From the NCBI GenBank assembly GCA_019416425.1, contig DXXK01000084.1, positions 1 to 55,933 on the forward strand: a DNA stretch of 55,933 nt. Direction: 5' to 3'. Shown one piece after another: positions 32,200-40,764 of the stretch. The stretch comes from Bacteroidales bacterium. Its GTDB lineage: Bacteria; Bacteroidota; Bacteroidia; Bacteroidales; Muribaculaceae. The notes beneath the pieces are model-generated. The model searched no databases. It was not told the origin of the DNA and was given only the letters and a program-made list of their open reading frames with translations. The position numbers and the translations under genes were made by a program. Numbering within the stretch: position 1 is the stretch's first letter; each line of letters starts with the position of its first letter.

Positions 32200-34629
32200 T
32201 CACTTTACAGGTATCGAGATTGTTGCCGGCTTCAGGCCCTTGGCGGTGGCCCTGAGGGTCACGGTTCCGGGCTTGTCGCCGCTCTGGACTATGGCGGTGC
32301 ATGCGCCGCTGAACAGGTCCATCACCGGGAGGTGGAACTGACGCAGCGATGTCGGGTCGCCGTTGGCGGTGGCGCGGAAGCGGCCGGCGCCGCTGACCTG
32401 GAAGCGCACCTCGCGGCTGTCGGCGGGCACGATGTTGCCGGCCTTGTCCACCACCTGGACCGTGACGTAGGCCAGGTCCTCGCCGTTGTCCTGCAGCGAC
32501 GCGCGGTTGGACGTCAGCTTCAGCGCGTAGGGCTTGCCCGCCGTGCGCACGGCGGCCTCGCCGGTCTTGTTGCCTGCCTTGTCGTACGATACCACACGTA
32601 CCTCGCCCGGCTCGTAGACTGTCTCGTTCCACATCAGGCGGTAGCGGTTCATGTTGGTGGAATCATTCTTCTCACGCATGCCCTGGCTCTTGCCGTTGAT
32701 GAACAGCTCGGCCTTGGGCGAGTCGGTGTAGACGAACACGGGGGTTACCTGCCCCTCGCGTCCGGGCCATGTCCAATGCGGCAGGATGTGCAGGGTCCTG
32801 GCATTGCCGTTCCACTTGGAGCGGTACAGGTAGTAGCGGTCCTTGGGCAGCGACGCCAGGTCGAAGATACCGAAGTAGGAGCTGTGCGAGGGCCATGCGT
32901 CGGTGTCGTAGGGCGACGGCTCGCCCAGGTAGTCGAAGCCGGTCCATACGAACTGGCCCATGTTGTAGGGCAGGTCATCGTCCACGGCGAAGTCATCGTC
33001 GGGGATGTTGCTCCACGAGCAGTACTCCACGTCGTAGCTGTTGCTCTGGTTGCCGGGACGGGTCACGTTGGCGCCCTTCTGGACGGGGAAGAAGTACTGT
33101 CCGCGGCTCGACACGGTGGAAGCCGTCTCAGTGCCGAGGATGGTGTTCTGCGGCAGCTTCGGATACGCCTCGCGGTAGCGGTTCACCTTGTAGTTGAATC
33201 CGGGGACATCCAGGGCGGCGGCGAAACCGTTGTTGACAACGGCGTCGAACTGGTCCATGCCGCAGGTCACGGCACGCGTCGGATCCTCGCGGTGGCAGAT
33301 GTCCTGCAGGAACTTAAGCTCGCCCAGCCCGTCGGGGCCCCATTGGCTGGGAACCTCGTTGCCGATGCTCCACATCACCACCGAGGGGTTGTTGCGGTAG
33401 GCGTGGATCATATTGACCATATCCTTCTCGGCCCAGTCATTGAAGAGCGAGCCGTAGCCGTTGGGGCTCTTGGGACGGAAGCCCCAGTCGTCGAAGGGCT
33501 CCACCATCAGCATGATACCCATCTCGTCGCATAGCTCCACCAGCTCGGGAGCGGGCATGTTGTGCGACGTGCGCACGGCGTTGGCGCCCATGCTCTGCAG
33601 CAGCTCCAGCTGATGGCGCAGGGCCGACTTGTTGACGGCGGCGCCCAGCGGGCCCAGGTCGTGATGGTTGCAGACACCCTTGAACTGCACCTTCTCGCCG
33701 TTCAGGAAGAAACCCTCGCCGTCGCGCACCTCGACGCTGCGGATGCCGAAGCGGGTGGTGTAACGGTCCTTCTCCCTGCCGTCCATGCTCACGACGGTCT
33801 CGGCGGTGTAGAGCTCAGGCTTGCCTACGGCCCACAATTCCGGGTTCTTGACCACGAAGTTCTGCGTAGGGGTGATGCCGGGATACATCTTATAGGAATG
33901 AGTGTCGGAAGCCACCTCGCGGCCCTGCGGGTCGCGGATCACAGTGGCGAGGGTCACCTCCCGGCCCTTGCTGACGCCGTCAAGACGGGTCTCCAGCCTG
34001 ACGGTGGCGTAATCGGGGCCTACATGCGGGGTGGTGACGTATGTGCCCCATACGGGGACATGGACCTTGTCGGTCTGGATAAGGTGCACGTTGCGGTACA
34101 GTCCGGCGCCGGGATACCATCGGGAGCTCTGGGGCATGTTCTCAAGCGACACCTCCACGACGTTCTCGCCGGGACGTGCCACTCCGTCGATGGGCGCGGT
34201 GAAGCGGTTGTAGCCGTAGGGCCAGTAGGCCACCTGACGGCCGTTCACCTTGACGCGGGCATGGCTCATGGCGCCGTCGAACTTCAGGGTCAGCGACTTG
34301 CCTGCGGTGTCGGGAATGTTGACGGTGGTGCGGTACCATCCCTTGCCCAGATATGGCAGACCGCCCGTTCGGCCGGTCTTCCAGGTCTCCTCCTTCTCGC
34401 CGTTCTGCTCCACGGCCACCTTCTGGAGGTCATACTTGCGGTCGAAGGGTCCGTAGATGGCCCAGTCGTGGGGCACCGTGACGTTCTCCCACTTCAGGGA
34501 ATCCCTGGAGAACTCCCATGACTTCAGCATCTGCGAGGTGCGGTCGGACGAGAATGCGGTGAGTGCGGACATACATATCGCCGCCAGTCCGGCGGCATTG
34601 CTCACTAATCGGATTATATTCATTTTCAT
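32200..34629 (-). CDS. Glycoside hydrolase family 2 beta-galactosidase, exported
   Basis: An 809-aa enzyme starting MKMNIIRLVSNAAGLAAICM; the ATG at 34623 would remove two residues. The signal peptide points to the periplasm. The GH2 layout is a jelly-roll sugar-binding domain (VTVPHDWAIYGPF, GWYRTTVNIPDTAG), an Ig-like domain, the TIM barrel with the acid/base Glu in MWSIGNEVPS and the nucleophile Glu in ILGTETAST, then DUF4982 and a bacterial Ig-like end (ATISIPVK). It should release galactose from lactose or host/plant glycans. It heads an operon with galK and galM, has its own promoter and is divergent from the sigma-54 activator. Confidence 0.9.
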   Translation of the reverse strand: MKMNIIRLVSNAAGLAAICMSALTAFSSDRTSQMLKSWEFSRDSLKWENVTVPHDWAIYGPFDRKYDLQKVAVEQNGEKEETWKTGRTGGLPYLGKGWYRTTVNIPDTAGKSLTLKFDGAMSHARVKVNGRQVAYWPYGYNRFTAPIDGVARPGENVVEVSLENMPQSSRWYPGAGLYRNVHLIQTDKVHVPVWGTYVTTPHVGPDYATVRLETRLDGVSKGREVTLATVIRDPQGREVASDTHSYKMYPGITPTQNFVVKNPELWAVGKPELYTAETVVSMDGREKDRYTTRFGIRSVEVRDGEGFFLNGEKVQFKGVCNHHDLGPLGAAVNKSALRHQLELLQSMGANAVRTSHNMPAPELVELCDEMGIMLMVEPFDDWGFRPKSPNGYGSLFNDWAEKDMVNMIHAYRNNPSVVMWSIGNEVPSQWGPDGLGELKFLQDICHREDPTRAVTCGMDQFDAVVNNGFAAALDVPGFNYKVNRYREAYPKLPQNTILGTETASTVSSRGQYFFPVQKGANVTRPGNQSNSYDVEYCSWSNIPDDDFAVDDDLPYNMGQFVWTGFDYLGEPSPYDTDAWPSHSSYFGIFDLASLPKDRYYLYRSKWNGNARTLHILPHWTWPGREGQVTPVFVYTDSPKAELFINGKSQGMREKNDSTNMNRYRLMWNETVYEPGEVRVVSYDKAGNKTGEAAVRTAGKPYALKLTSNRASLQDNGEDLAYVTVQVVDKAGNIVPADSREVRFQVSGAGRFRATANGDPTSLRQFHLPVMDLFSGACTAIVQSGDKPGTVTLRATAKGLKPATISIPVK

Positions 34630-34743
34630 TCTTTGATCCAGGTCCTCGTCATGGCGCCGGGGACCTGCGGTGTTGTTTGCGTCCCGGCGTTGTCCGGGAG
34701 GTTGAGTTGATGTTTCCGGCAGTATGGCCGGGTTTTCTATCCA

Positions 34744-34775
34744 CAAATTTAACACTGATTTCCCGATTTCGCAAA
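34744..34775 (-). promoter_or_regulatory. TTTG-N20-TAAATTTG promoter of the galactoside operon
   Basis: On the minus strand TTTG (34775-34772) is 20 bp from TAAATTTG (34751-34744). Transcription would begin near 34737, giving a leader of about 108 nt before the beta-galactosidase ATG. Confidence 0.85.
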
Positions 34776-34856
34776 TATCCTAACATTTATTATCATTTAT
34801 ACATACAATTATCATCGGTTTTGACTTTTTTGCATTAAAGTATGACGTTTTTTTTG

Positions 34857-34864
34857 TATTTTTG
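34857..34864 (+). promoter_or_regulatory. -7 box of the sigma-54 activator operon
   Basis: TATTTTTG fits TAnnTTTG and lies 17 bp before the ATG at 34882, which would leave a very short leader of about 11 nt. The nearest TTTG (34829-34832) is 24 bp upstream, longer than usual. Confidence 0.45.
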
Positions 34865-34881
34865 TGGTTCTAATTACGATT

Positions 34882-36090
34882 ATGGTAAAAGAATCATCCG
34901 AAAACAACATATCCGTACCGGACTCGGAAGTGCAGGCCGTGAAGCAGCGGTTCCAGATCATCGGCAACTCGCCGGCGCTGCTGAACGCCATCGCACGCGC
35001 CATCCGCGTGGCACCGGTGGACCTGTCGGTACTGGTGACCGGCGAGAGCGGAGCCGGCAAGGAGTTCTTTCCGAAAATCATCCACCAGTTCGGGGCGCGC
35101 AAGCACCGTAAGTACATCGCAGTGAACTGCGGCGCCATCCCGGAGGGGACCATCGACTCGGAACTGTTCGGGCACGAGAAGGGAGCCTTCACCGGAGCCA
35201 TCTCGGCGCGCAAGGGATACTTCGAGGAGGCCGACGGAGGCACCATCTTCCTGGACGAGATCGCCGAGCTGCCCATGACCACGCAGGCGCGCCTGCTGCG
35301 CGTGCTGGAGAGCGGCGAGTTCCTGAAGGTAGGATCGTCGACGGTGCAGCGCGCCGACGTCCGCGTGGTGGCCGCCACCAACGTCAACCTGCCGGACGCC
35401 GTGAAGCGCGGCAAGTTCCGCGAGGACCTGTACTACCGTCTCTCCACCATCATCATACCGGTACCCAATCTGCACGACCGCGGCGCCGACGTGTGCCTGC
35501 TGGCCCGCAAGTTCGCCTCGGACTTCAGCCAGAAGTACCGCACGGCCCCCATCACATTCACCGAGGACGCCCTGCGGCTGATGCAGCTGCAACGCTGGCC
35601 GGGCAACGTCCGCCAGCTCAAGAACGTCATCGAGCAGACCGCGCTGTTCCATGCCGGACAGGAGGTGACCCGCAGCATGCTGAGCGATTACATCCACACC
35701 GACTCCGAGACCTCGCTGCCGGCCACACGCCAGTCCGACGAGCAGAACGAGCGGGAGAAGATGCTGCTGAAGCTGGTCATGGCCCTTCGGGAGGAGACCG
35801 ACATGCTGAAGAGCCGCCTCGACGCGCTGGAGCACCGCGGTGACTTCCGCCTGGTGCCTGAGGACGCAGGCTACACCCGCGAAACCGCGAAACCCATGAC
35901 CACCGCGCTGGCCAAATACGCCGACATGAACCTGTTGGGCATGGGCGACGACCCTCTGGCCGAGTCCGAACGCGCCACCATCGTGGCCGCCCTGACACGC
36001 AACGACGGCAACAAGAAGAAGACCGCCGACGACCTGAACATCTCCCTCCGTACATTATACCGTAAACTTCACGACCTGAACATCGAATGA
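34882..36090 (+). CDS. Sigma-54-dependent AAA+ transcriptional activator without receiver domain
   Basis: A 402-aa activator. Only about 25 residues precede the central AAA+ domain, so it lacks the N-terminal receiver or sensor domain of NtrC. Walker A is GESGAGKE (54-61), the sigma-54-contacting loop is GAFTGA (101-106), Walker B is GTIFLDE (120-126) and the arginine-finger region is REDLYYRLS. The C-terminal Fis-type HTH is at about 365-400 (ATIVAALTRNDGNKKKTADDLNISLRTLYRKL). The start is at 34882, the first ATG that fits the family. Its end overlaps lptE by 4 bp, tying it to outer-membrane biogenesis genes. What it senses is unknown. Confidence 0.9.
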   Translation: MVKESSENNISVPDSEVQAVKQRFQIIGNSPALLNAIARAIRVAPVDLSVLVTGESGAGKEFFPKIIHQFGARKHRKYIAVNCGAIPEGTIDSELFGHEKGAFTGAISARKGYFEEADGGTIFLDEIAELPMTTQARLLRVLESGEFLKVGSSTVQRADVRVVAATNVNLPDAVKRGKFREDLYYRLSTIIIPVPNLHDRGADVCLLARKFASDFSQKYRTAPITFTEDALRLMQLQRWPGNVRQLKNVIEQTALFHAGQEVTRSMLSDYIHTDSETSLPATRQSDEQNEREKMLLKLVMALREETDMLKSRLDALEHRGDFRLVPEDAGYTRETAKPMTTALAKYADMNLLGMGDDPLAESERATIVAALTRNDGNKKKTADDLNISLRTLYRKLHDLNIE

Positions 36091-36617
36091 CAGCCCGACC
36101 CCTGTTCCGCAACATAGCCACGCTGATTGCCGCCGTGATGTGCCTCCTGCTGCCGGGAGGCTGCATACCGTCGTACACGCTCAACGGATCGTCGATCAAC
36201 TACGACATCTACAAGACCGTAAACGTCAGCGAGTTCCCGATACGCGCCGCGCTGGTCTACCCGCCGCTGCAGCAGACGTTCGAGAACGAGCTGCTGGACT
36301 ACATCACGCACAACACGCGCCTGCAAACCATCGACGGCAACTCCGACCTGGAGCTGCGCGGCGAGATAACGGGCTACTCCCTGTCGCCCCAGGCCGTCGG
36401 CACCGACGCCTACGCCACGGAGACCCGGCTCACCATAACGGTCCATGTGGTGTACACGGACAACAAAAACCCGTCCAACAACCTGGATCAGAGCTTCTCG
36501 GCCTACCGCCAGTTCTCGTCGTCGCTGATGCTGACCGACGTGCAGGACGACCTGTGCCAGCAAATCAGCGAGGAACTCGTGACACTGATATTCAACGCCA
36601 CCTTCGGCAACTGGTAA
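36087..36617 (+). CDS. lptE: LptE-family LPS assembly lipoprotein
   Basis: A 176-aa lipoprotein precursor with lipobox PGGC (Cys26). Bacteroidota LptE works with the LptD barrel to place lipopolysaccharide in the outer leaflet. Family features are YTLNGSSINYDIYKTVNVSEFPIRA near the N-terminus, LRGEITGYSLSPQAVGTDAYATETRLTITVHVVY, and QDDLCQQISEELVTLIFNATFGNW at the end. It overlaps the sigma-54 activator by ATGA and is 22 bp before the next gene. The same gene order is common in Bacteroidales. Confidence 0.88.
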   Translation: MTARPLFRNIATLIAAVMCLLLPGGCIPSYTLNGSSINYDIYKTVNVSEFPIRAALVYPPLQQTFENELLDYITHNTRLQTIDGNSDLELRGEITGYSLSPQAVGTDAYATETRLTITVHVVYTDNKNPSNNLDQSFSAYRQFSSSLMLTDVQDDLCQQISEELVTLIFNATFGNW

Positions 36618-36639
36618 CCTTCAAAACAACACCGTGACC

Positions 36640-37305
36640 ATGAGCGAGAAATATCCATACTACATATACCCGGCCGTCAAGGCGCTGCCGGAAGCCACGG
36701 GGGCCGAGCGCGAGCGTCTGCTGCGGCGCATAGCAGTGGGCGTGGGCCCCGTGAGCGCGCTCCGCACCCTGACGGGTGTGGACCCCGAGGAATTCCGCGA
36801 CTTCTACGGCGAGCTGCGCCAGCCCGACCTGGGCACAGACGACACCATCTCCGAGTTCATCGACCGCTTCGGGTCGCCGCACATGGCAGAGATGCAGGCC
36901 GAGGGCGCCGAGGGCGCCGAGGTCCCCATAGCCCCCCCTGCCGTGGACTTCGCGGCACAGCTGGCCGACCGCGAGGAGCTCCCCATGGAGCAGGACGACA
37001 CCGCCGACCTGCTCAACTCGTTCCTGAACCCGGGACCCGCAGCCTCCGAGCCGGACCAACGGGCCACGCCGAAGGCCGCACCGAAACCGGAGACGAAAAA
37101 AGAGGCCGTAGCGCCTCAACCCGCACCAGGCGAAGAGGCTTTGGCCAAAATTATGGTTAAAAACGGCAATTACCGTAAGGCTTTGGAAATTATTACCGAC
37201 CTCAATTTGAAAAATCCAAAAAAAAGTGTTTACTTTGCAGACCAAATGCGTTTCTTACAGAAATTGATACTGATGCAGGAGCGATCCGGCCAGCGAAATC
37301 AATGA
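36640..37305 (+). CDS. Conserved Bacteroidales protein between lptE and secG
   Basis: A 221-aa soluble protein without a signal peptide; the ATG at 36640 is preferred over a GTG at 36634. The N-terminal half is helical (YPYYIYPAVKALPEATGAERERLL, VGPVSALRTLTGVDPEEF). The middle is low complexity and rich in Ala, Pro and Glu. The C-terminal about 45 residues form a TPR-like pair (LAKIMVKNGNYRKALEIITDLNLKNPKKSVYFADQ). I do not know its function. Its constant place between lptE and secG suggests a role near envelope or secretion, but this is inference. Confidence 0.65.
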   Translation: MSEKYPYYIYPAVKALPEATGAERERLLRRIAVGVGPVSALRTLTGVDPEEFRDFYGELRQPDLGTDDTISEFIDRFGSPHMAEMQAEGAEGAEVPIAPPAVDFAAQLADREELPMEQDDTADLLNSFLNPGPAASEPDQRATPKAAPKPETKKEAVAPQPAPGEEALAKIMVKNGNYRKALEIITDLNLKNPKKSVYFADQMRFLQKLILMQERSGQRNQ

Positions 37306-37342
37306 CAGGAGAACCGTCAAACAGCAAAATTTTAGTAACAAC

Positions 37343-37714
37343 ATGTATATCTTTTTTAGCATCCTGATCGTCATCGCCTCCCTGTTGCTGATGGGAGTGA
37401 TTCTGATTCAGAAATCCAAAGGAGGCGGACTGGCCTCCGACTACGCCAGCGGCAACCAGTACCTGGGCTACCGCAAGACCACGGACTTCATCGAGAAGCT
37501 GACGTGGGGCCTGGCCATCTTCATCTGCGTACTGTCCATCTGCAGCGCGTTCACGGTAAAGACCCCGATGACCTCGTCGCAGATCCAGCAGGCCGCGCCG
37601 ATACCCAACGCCGCAGCTCCGGCACCCGCAGCCACACCGGCCGCCAAGCCCGCAGCCGTACCCGCAGCACAGCCGGCTGCTCCCGCTGCTCCCGCCGAGA
37701 CTCCGGCCAAGTAA
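37343..37714 (+). CDS. secG: Preprotein translocase subunit SecG
   Basis: A 123-aa protein with two membrane helices (residues 1-22, FFSILIVIASLLLMGVILIQ; and about 50-72, LTWGLAIFICVLSICSAF). They are joined by the conserved cytoplasmic loop KSKGGGLASDYASGNQYLGYRKTTDFIEK. SecG sits beside SecYE and aids SecA-driven export. The C-terminus is a long Ala/Pro-rich tail (about 40 residues) that is common in Bacteroidota. It is the last gene of the sigma-54 activator operon and is followed by a strong terminator. Confidence 0.95.
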   Translation: MYIFFSILIVIASLLLMGVILIQKSKGGGLASDYASGNQYLGYRKTTDFIEKLTWGLAIFICVLSICSAFTVKTPMTSSQIQQAAPIPNAAAPAPAATPAAKPAAVPAAQPAAPAAPAETPAK

Positions 37715-37739
37715 GCAAGGACCTATACAAGACAAAACA

Positions 37740-37769
37740 GGCGACCCGACGGGTCGCCTTGTTTGTTTT
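37740..37769. terminator. Terminator between secG and nadK
   Basis: GGCGACCC (37740-37747) pairs with GGGTCGCC (37751-37758) around a 3-nt loop, followed by TTGTTTGTTTT on the plus side. It ends the secG operon and lies just past the nadK stop codon on the other strand. Confidence 0.92.
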
Positions 37770-37781
37770 AGAAGGTTTTCG

Positions 37782-38681
37782 TCATTGCTTCGAGATCAGT
37801 CCCCTGCCCCACATCAGCTTGTTGCGCAGGATGTCGGAGAAATGGCTCTCGGGACGTCGCAGGATATTGACGGCGAATCCGGCCTTGGTGACGGTCAGGG
37901 CAGGTTCCGCCGTTTCGTTTTCCTGAATGCAGGGCATGCTGAAAGCCAGTCCGTCCAGGCTGATGCGGCAACGGCGGGCCTTGCTTGAGACGGCCACGGC
38001 CACCTGTGAGTCCCCGCCGATCACCAGCGGTCTCATGGTGAGCGAATGGGGCGCTACCGGCGACAGCACCATATTGGACACCGTCGGGTCCAGAATCGGA
38101 CCGCCGACCGACAGGTTGTAGGCCGTGGAGCCGGTAGGCGTGGCCACCAGCAGACCGTCGGCCAGATAGTCGGCCAGATAATTGCCGTCGACCCAGGTGC
38201 ATATGTCAAGCATCGACGAGCTGTCGGACTTCAGTATGGCAACCTCGTTGAGGGCGTAGGGCCATACCACCTCCGGCAGATAGCGTGACTCCACGCGGAG
38301 CACCATCCGGGGCTCGATACGGCCCAGACCTCCCAGCAGGATGGGGGCCAGCTGGTCCATCTCGTCGAAGGAGTAGCTTGCCAGGAAACCAAGATGCCCG
38401 GTGTTGATGCCCATTATGGGGGTGCCATGGTAGGCCACCCAGCGGGCGCACCTCAGGAAGGTGCCGTCGCCGCCAAGGCTCACCACACAGTCCACGTCCT
38501 CGGCCGGGAACATCTCACGGACCTCCCAGCTGCCATACACTCCTCCGCGATGCAGGTATTCCGAAAAACGCTCCTCGACGTACAGCGTCACATCATGTTC
38601 CTCCAGGAGGCGGAGGAACCTTGATATGTGCGGCAGATGGCTGTCCTGCCGCGTGTTTCCGTATATAGCTATTCCTTTCAT
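37782..38681 (-). CDS. nadK: NAD kinase
   Basis: A 299-aa cytoplasmic enzyme that makes NADP from NAD and ATP. The start at 38681 gives MKGIAIYGN, the normal N-terminus. The GGDGT motif is in VVSLGGDGTFLRCAR, the next conserved part is GTPIMGINTGHLGFLAS, and the NE/D motif is PYALNEVAILKSDSSSMLDICTWVDG. Then comes ADGLLVATPTGSTAYNLSVGGP. Length is normal. The adjacent CBS gene lies 35 bp upstream on the same strand, so both form one leftward unit divergent from pdxJ. Confidence 0.95.
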   Translation of the reverse strand: MKGIAIYGNTRQDSHLPHISRFLRLLEEHDVTLYVEERFSEYLHRGGVYGSWEVREMFPAEDVDCVVSLGGDGTFLRCARWVAYHGTPIMGINTGHLGFLASYSFDEMDQLAPILLGGLGRIEPRMVLRVESRYLPEVVWPYALNEVAILKSDSSSMLDICTWVDGNYLADYLADGLLVATPTGSTAYNLSVGGPILDPTVSNMVLSPVAPHSLTMRPLVIGGDSQVAVAVSSKARRCRISLDGLAFSMPCIQENETAEPALTVTKAGFAVNILRRPESHFSDILRNKLMWGRGLISKQ

Positions 38682-38716
38682 GTATGCGCGCAATGCTATC
38701 AACGTTGATACAGATG

Positions 38717-39220
38717 TTATACGTCCATCAGCGCCCTGAGGCTCAACAGCCGCTCCAGGGCCACCGTCGCGTCACGGCTGGACTCGCCGTGCGACTCGAT
38801 CACATCGTAGCCGTAGCGCTCCAGGTTGTGGACCACGGATGTCGGGTCCTCGCAGCGCACGCGCATGGTGACATGCAGCTTGCCCGACTCGGCCGGGACC
38901 GTCAGCAGGTCCACCAGATGGACATCGGCATCCTCGACGGCGTGCGACAGCCGCGACGCGCTGTACTCGCCGGGCGTGCACTCCACGGTCACGACGCTGC
39001 TGTCGTCGCGCGTGGCGATCATCCTGCCCAGCGCATCCAGCATCGAGGTCTGGTCGATTACGCCGATTGCCTCCCCACTCTCGTCGACCTCCAGCAACCT
39101 CCGGGTCGACTCCAACAGCCGCGGCAATACCTCGATCAGAGGCATTCCTCCATCCACATGCGGCAGGTCTACCCCGTTTTCCGGCCTCAATACCGGCGAT
39201 ATTGCTTCTTTTGCTGTCAT
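38717..39220 (-). CDS. CBS-domain protein upstream of nadK
   Basis: A 167-aa soluble protein. Residues about 1-80 look like a CBS-type unit (DGGMPLIEVLPRLLESTRRLLEVDESGEAIGVIDQTSMLDALGRMI). Residues about 85-155 look like an ACT-like alpha/beta regulatory fold (HLVDLLTVPAESGKLHVTMRVRCEDPTSVVHNLERYGYDVIESHG). Such proteins usually bind adenine nucleotides. Its position between nadK and pdxJ is conserved in Bacteroidales, which suggests a link to nucleotide-cofactor metabolism. Relatives in Bacteroides are somewhat longer, with two CBS units; this one may be shorter. Confidence 0.65.
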   Translation of the reverse strand: MTAKEAISPVLRPENGVDLPHVDGGMPLIEVLPRLLESTRRLLEVDESGEAIGVIDQTSMLDALGRMIATRDDSSVVTVECTPGEYSASRLSHAVEDADVHLVDLLTVPAESGKLHVTMRVRCEDPTSVVHNLERYGYDVIESHGESSRDATVALERLLSLRALMDV

Positions 39221-39234
39221 ATTTCCCTCTTCTC

Positions 39235-39266
39235 TTTGTTACTTGCGTTTCTTTTTGTTAATTTTG
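39235..39266 (+). promoter_or_regulatory. TTTG-N20-TAATTTTG promoter of the pdxJ-tonB operon
   Basis: TTTG at 39235-39238 is exactly 20 bp from TAATTTTG at 39259-39266. Transcription would begin near 39273, giving a leader of about 110 nt before the pdxJ ATG at 39383. Confidence 0.85.
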
Positions 39267-39382
39267 CAGTGGAACTTCAGCGAAGTCCCCGCTATCGGCA
39301 AGTTCGATGTTATTATATAAACGTCTTTCAAGCCGTAAAATATACAAATTTCATGCCGAATTCCGGTAATTTGGATTTAAAA

Positions 39383-40114
39383 ATGACAAGATTAAGCGTA
39401 AATATCAACAAAGTGGCCACCCTGCGGAACGCCCGCGGCGAGAACGTCCCGGACGTGCAACGTTTCGCGCAGGACTGCGAGTCGTTTGGGGCCCAGGGCA
39501 TTACCGTCCATCCCCGTCCGGACGAGAGACACATTACGCGCATGGATGTGGAACTTCTTAAACCATTGGTATGTACGGAGCTCAATATAGAAGGATACCC
39601 GGACCGGCGGTTCATGGAGATCGTTCTGGGCACCGTTCCGGCACAGGTGACTCTCGTACCCGACTCGCCGTCGCAGCTTACCAGCAATGCGGGCTGGGAC
39701 GTGGCCGGCAACCTGGAGTTCCTGAAGGACGTGACCCGACGGTTCCAAGAAAAGGGTATACGCGTGTCGATATTCGTGGATGCCGACCTGCGTCAGGTGG
39801 AGGCTGCCGCACAGACCGGCGCGGACCGCGTCGAGCTGTACACCAAGCCCTACGCCGACAATTACGAAACAGACCGCGAGGAGGCGGTGAAACCGTTTGT
39901 CGAGGCATCGGCGCATGCCGCGCAGCTGGGACTCGGAGTCAACGCCGGTCACGACCTGAACCTCAGGAACCTAAGCTACTTCGCACAGCGTCTCCCCAAG
40001 CTGGACGAGGTCAGCATAGGCCACGCCATCATCTCCGACGCCCTGTACCTGGGCATCCGCGAGACCATCCGACAGTACCTGGAATGTCTTAAAAACGAAA
40101 ACGTAAACAATTGA
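39383..40114 (+). CDS. pdxJ: Pyridoxine 5'-phosphate synthase
   Basis: A 243-aa TIM-barrel enzyme that condenses 3-amino-2-oxopropyl phosphate with deoxyxylulose 5-phosphate to make pyridoxine 5'-phosphate. The ATG at 39383 starts at the family N-terminus (MTRLSVNINKVATLRNARG). Catalytic parts are GITVHPRPDERHI (His), ELNIEGYPD (Glu) and GLGVNAGHDLNLRNL (second His), with GHAIISDALYLG near the end. It is 13 bp before a TolQ/ExbB gene, an arrangement common in Bacteroidales, where vitamin B6 synthesis is cotranscribed with an energy-transducing membrane complex. Confidence 0.96.
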   Translation: MTRLSVNINKVATLRNARGENVPDVQRFAQDCESFGAQGITVHPRPDERHITRMDVELLKPLVCTELNIEGYPDRRFMEIVLGTVPAQVTLVPDSPSQLTSNAGWDVAGNLEFLKDVTRRFQEKGIRVSIFVDADLRQVEAAAQTGADRVELYTKPYADNYETDREEAVKPFVEASAHAAQLGLGVNAGHDLNLRNLSYFAQRLPKLDEVSIGHAIISDALYLGIRETIRQYLECLKNENVNN

Positions 40115-40127
40115 CAGTAACAACGAT

Positions 40128-40763
40128 ATGATCATACTTGAAACATCCCTGTCGCTGTGGTCGCTGATTATGGACGGCGGCTACATCATGATTCCCCTGG
40201 CAATCCTGCTGCTCGTGGTGATATATGTATTCACCGAGCGTATGATCGTGATAAACCGCGCCAACAAGAACGACCGCAACTTCATGGACCGCATCCGTGA
40301 CTTCGTGCACGACGGCGACATCGAGTCGGCGATGAACCTGTGCAAGAAGAACGACACCCCCTACTCGCGTCTGATCGCCAAGGGACTGTCGCGCATAGGA
40401 CGCCCCATGAACGACATACTCGTCACCATCGAGAACACGGGCAACATCGAGATCGCCAACCTGGGCAAGAGCCTTCCCTGGCTCTCCACCACCGCCGCCG
40501 GCGCCCCGATGCTGGGATTCCTTGGAACGGTAGTCGGAATGATCCAGGCATTCTTCGCCCTGGCCAGCGCCGGAACCTCGGCCAACATCACCGTCCTGTC
40601 CTCCGGCATCTACCAGGCGCTGGTCACCACCGTGGCAGGTCTGATTGTCGGAATCATCGCCCTGTTCGCCTACAATTACCTGGTGGCGCGCATCAACTCC
40701 GTGATGAACGGTCTGGAGAGCAGCACCATGGAATTCATGGATCTTCTCAACGAACCCGTCTGA
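40128..40763 (+). CDS. exbB: MotA/TolQ/ExbB-family proton channel subunit
   Basis: A 211-aa inner-membrane protein with three membrane helices: about 17-35 (MIPLAILLLVVIYVFTERM), about 118-142 (TTAAGAPMLGFLGTVVGMIQAFFALA) and about 160-180 (IYQALVTTVAGLIVGIIALFAYNYL). The second and third carry the family motifs LGFLGTVVGM and TTVAGLIVGI. With ExbD it uses proton flow to energise TonB or Tol proteins. It is 13 bp after pdxJ and 1 bp before exbD. Whether it is an ExbB or a TolQ cannot be told by reading alone, but the tonB-like gene downstream favours ExbB. Confidence 0.9.
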   Translation: MIILETSLSLWSLIMDGGYIMIPLAILLLVVIYVFTERMIVINRANKNDRNFMDRIRDFVHDGDIESAMNLCKKNDTPYSRLIAKGLSRIGRPMNDILVTIENTGNIEIANLGKSLPWLSTTAAGAPMLGFLGTVVGMIQAFFALASAGTSANITVLSSGIYQALVTTVAGLIVGIIALFAYNYLVARINSVMNGLESSTMEFMDLLNEPV

Positions 40764-40764
40764 C

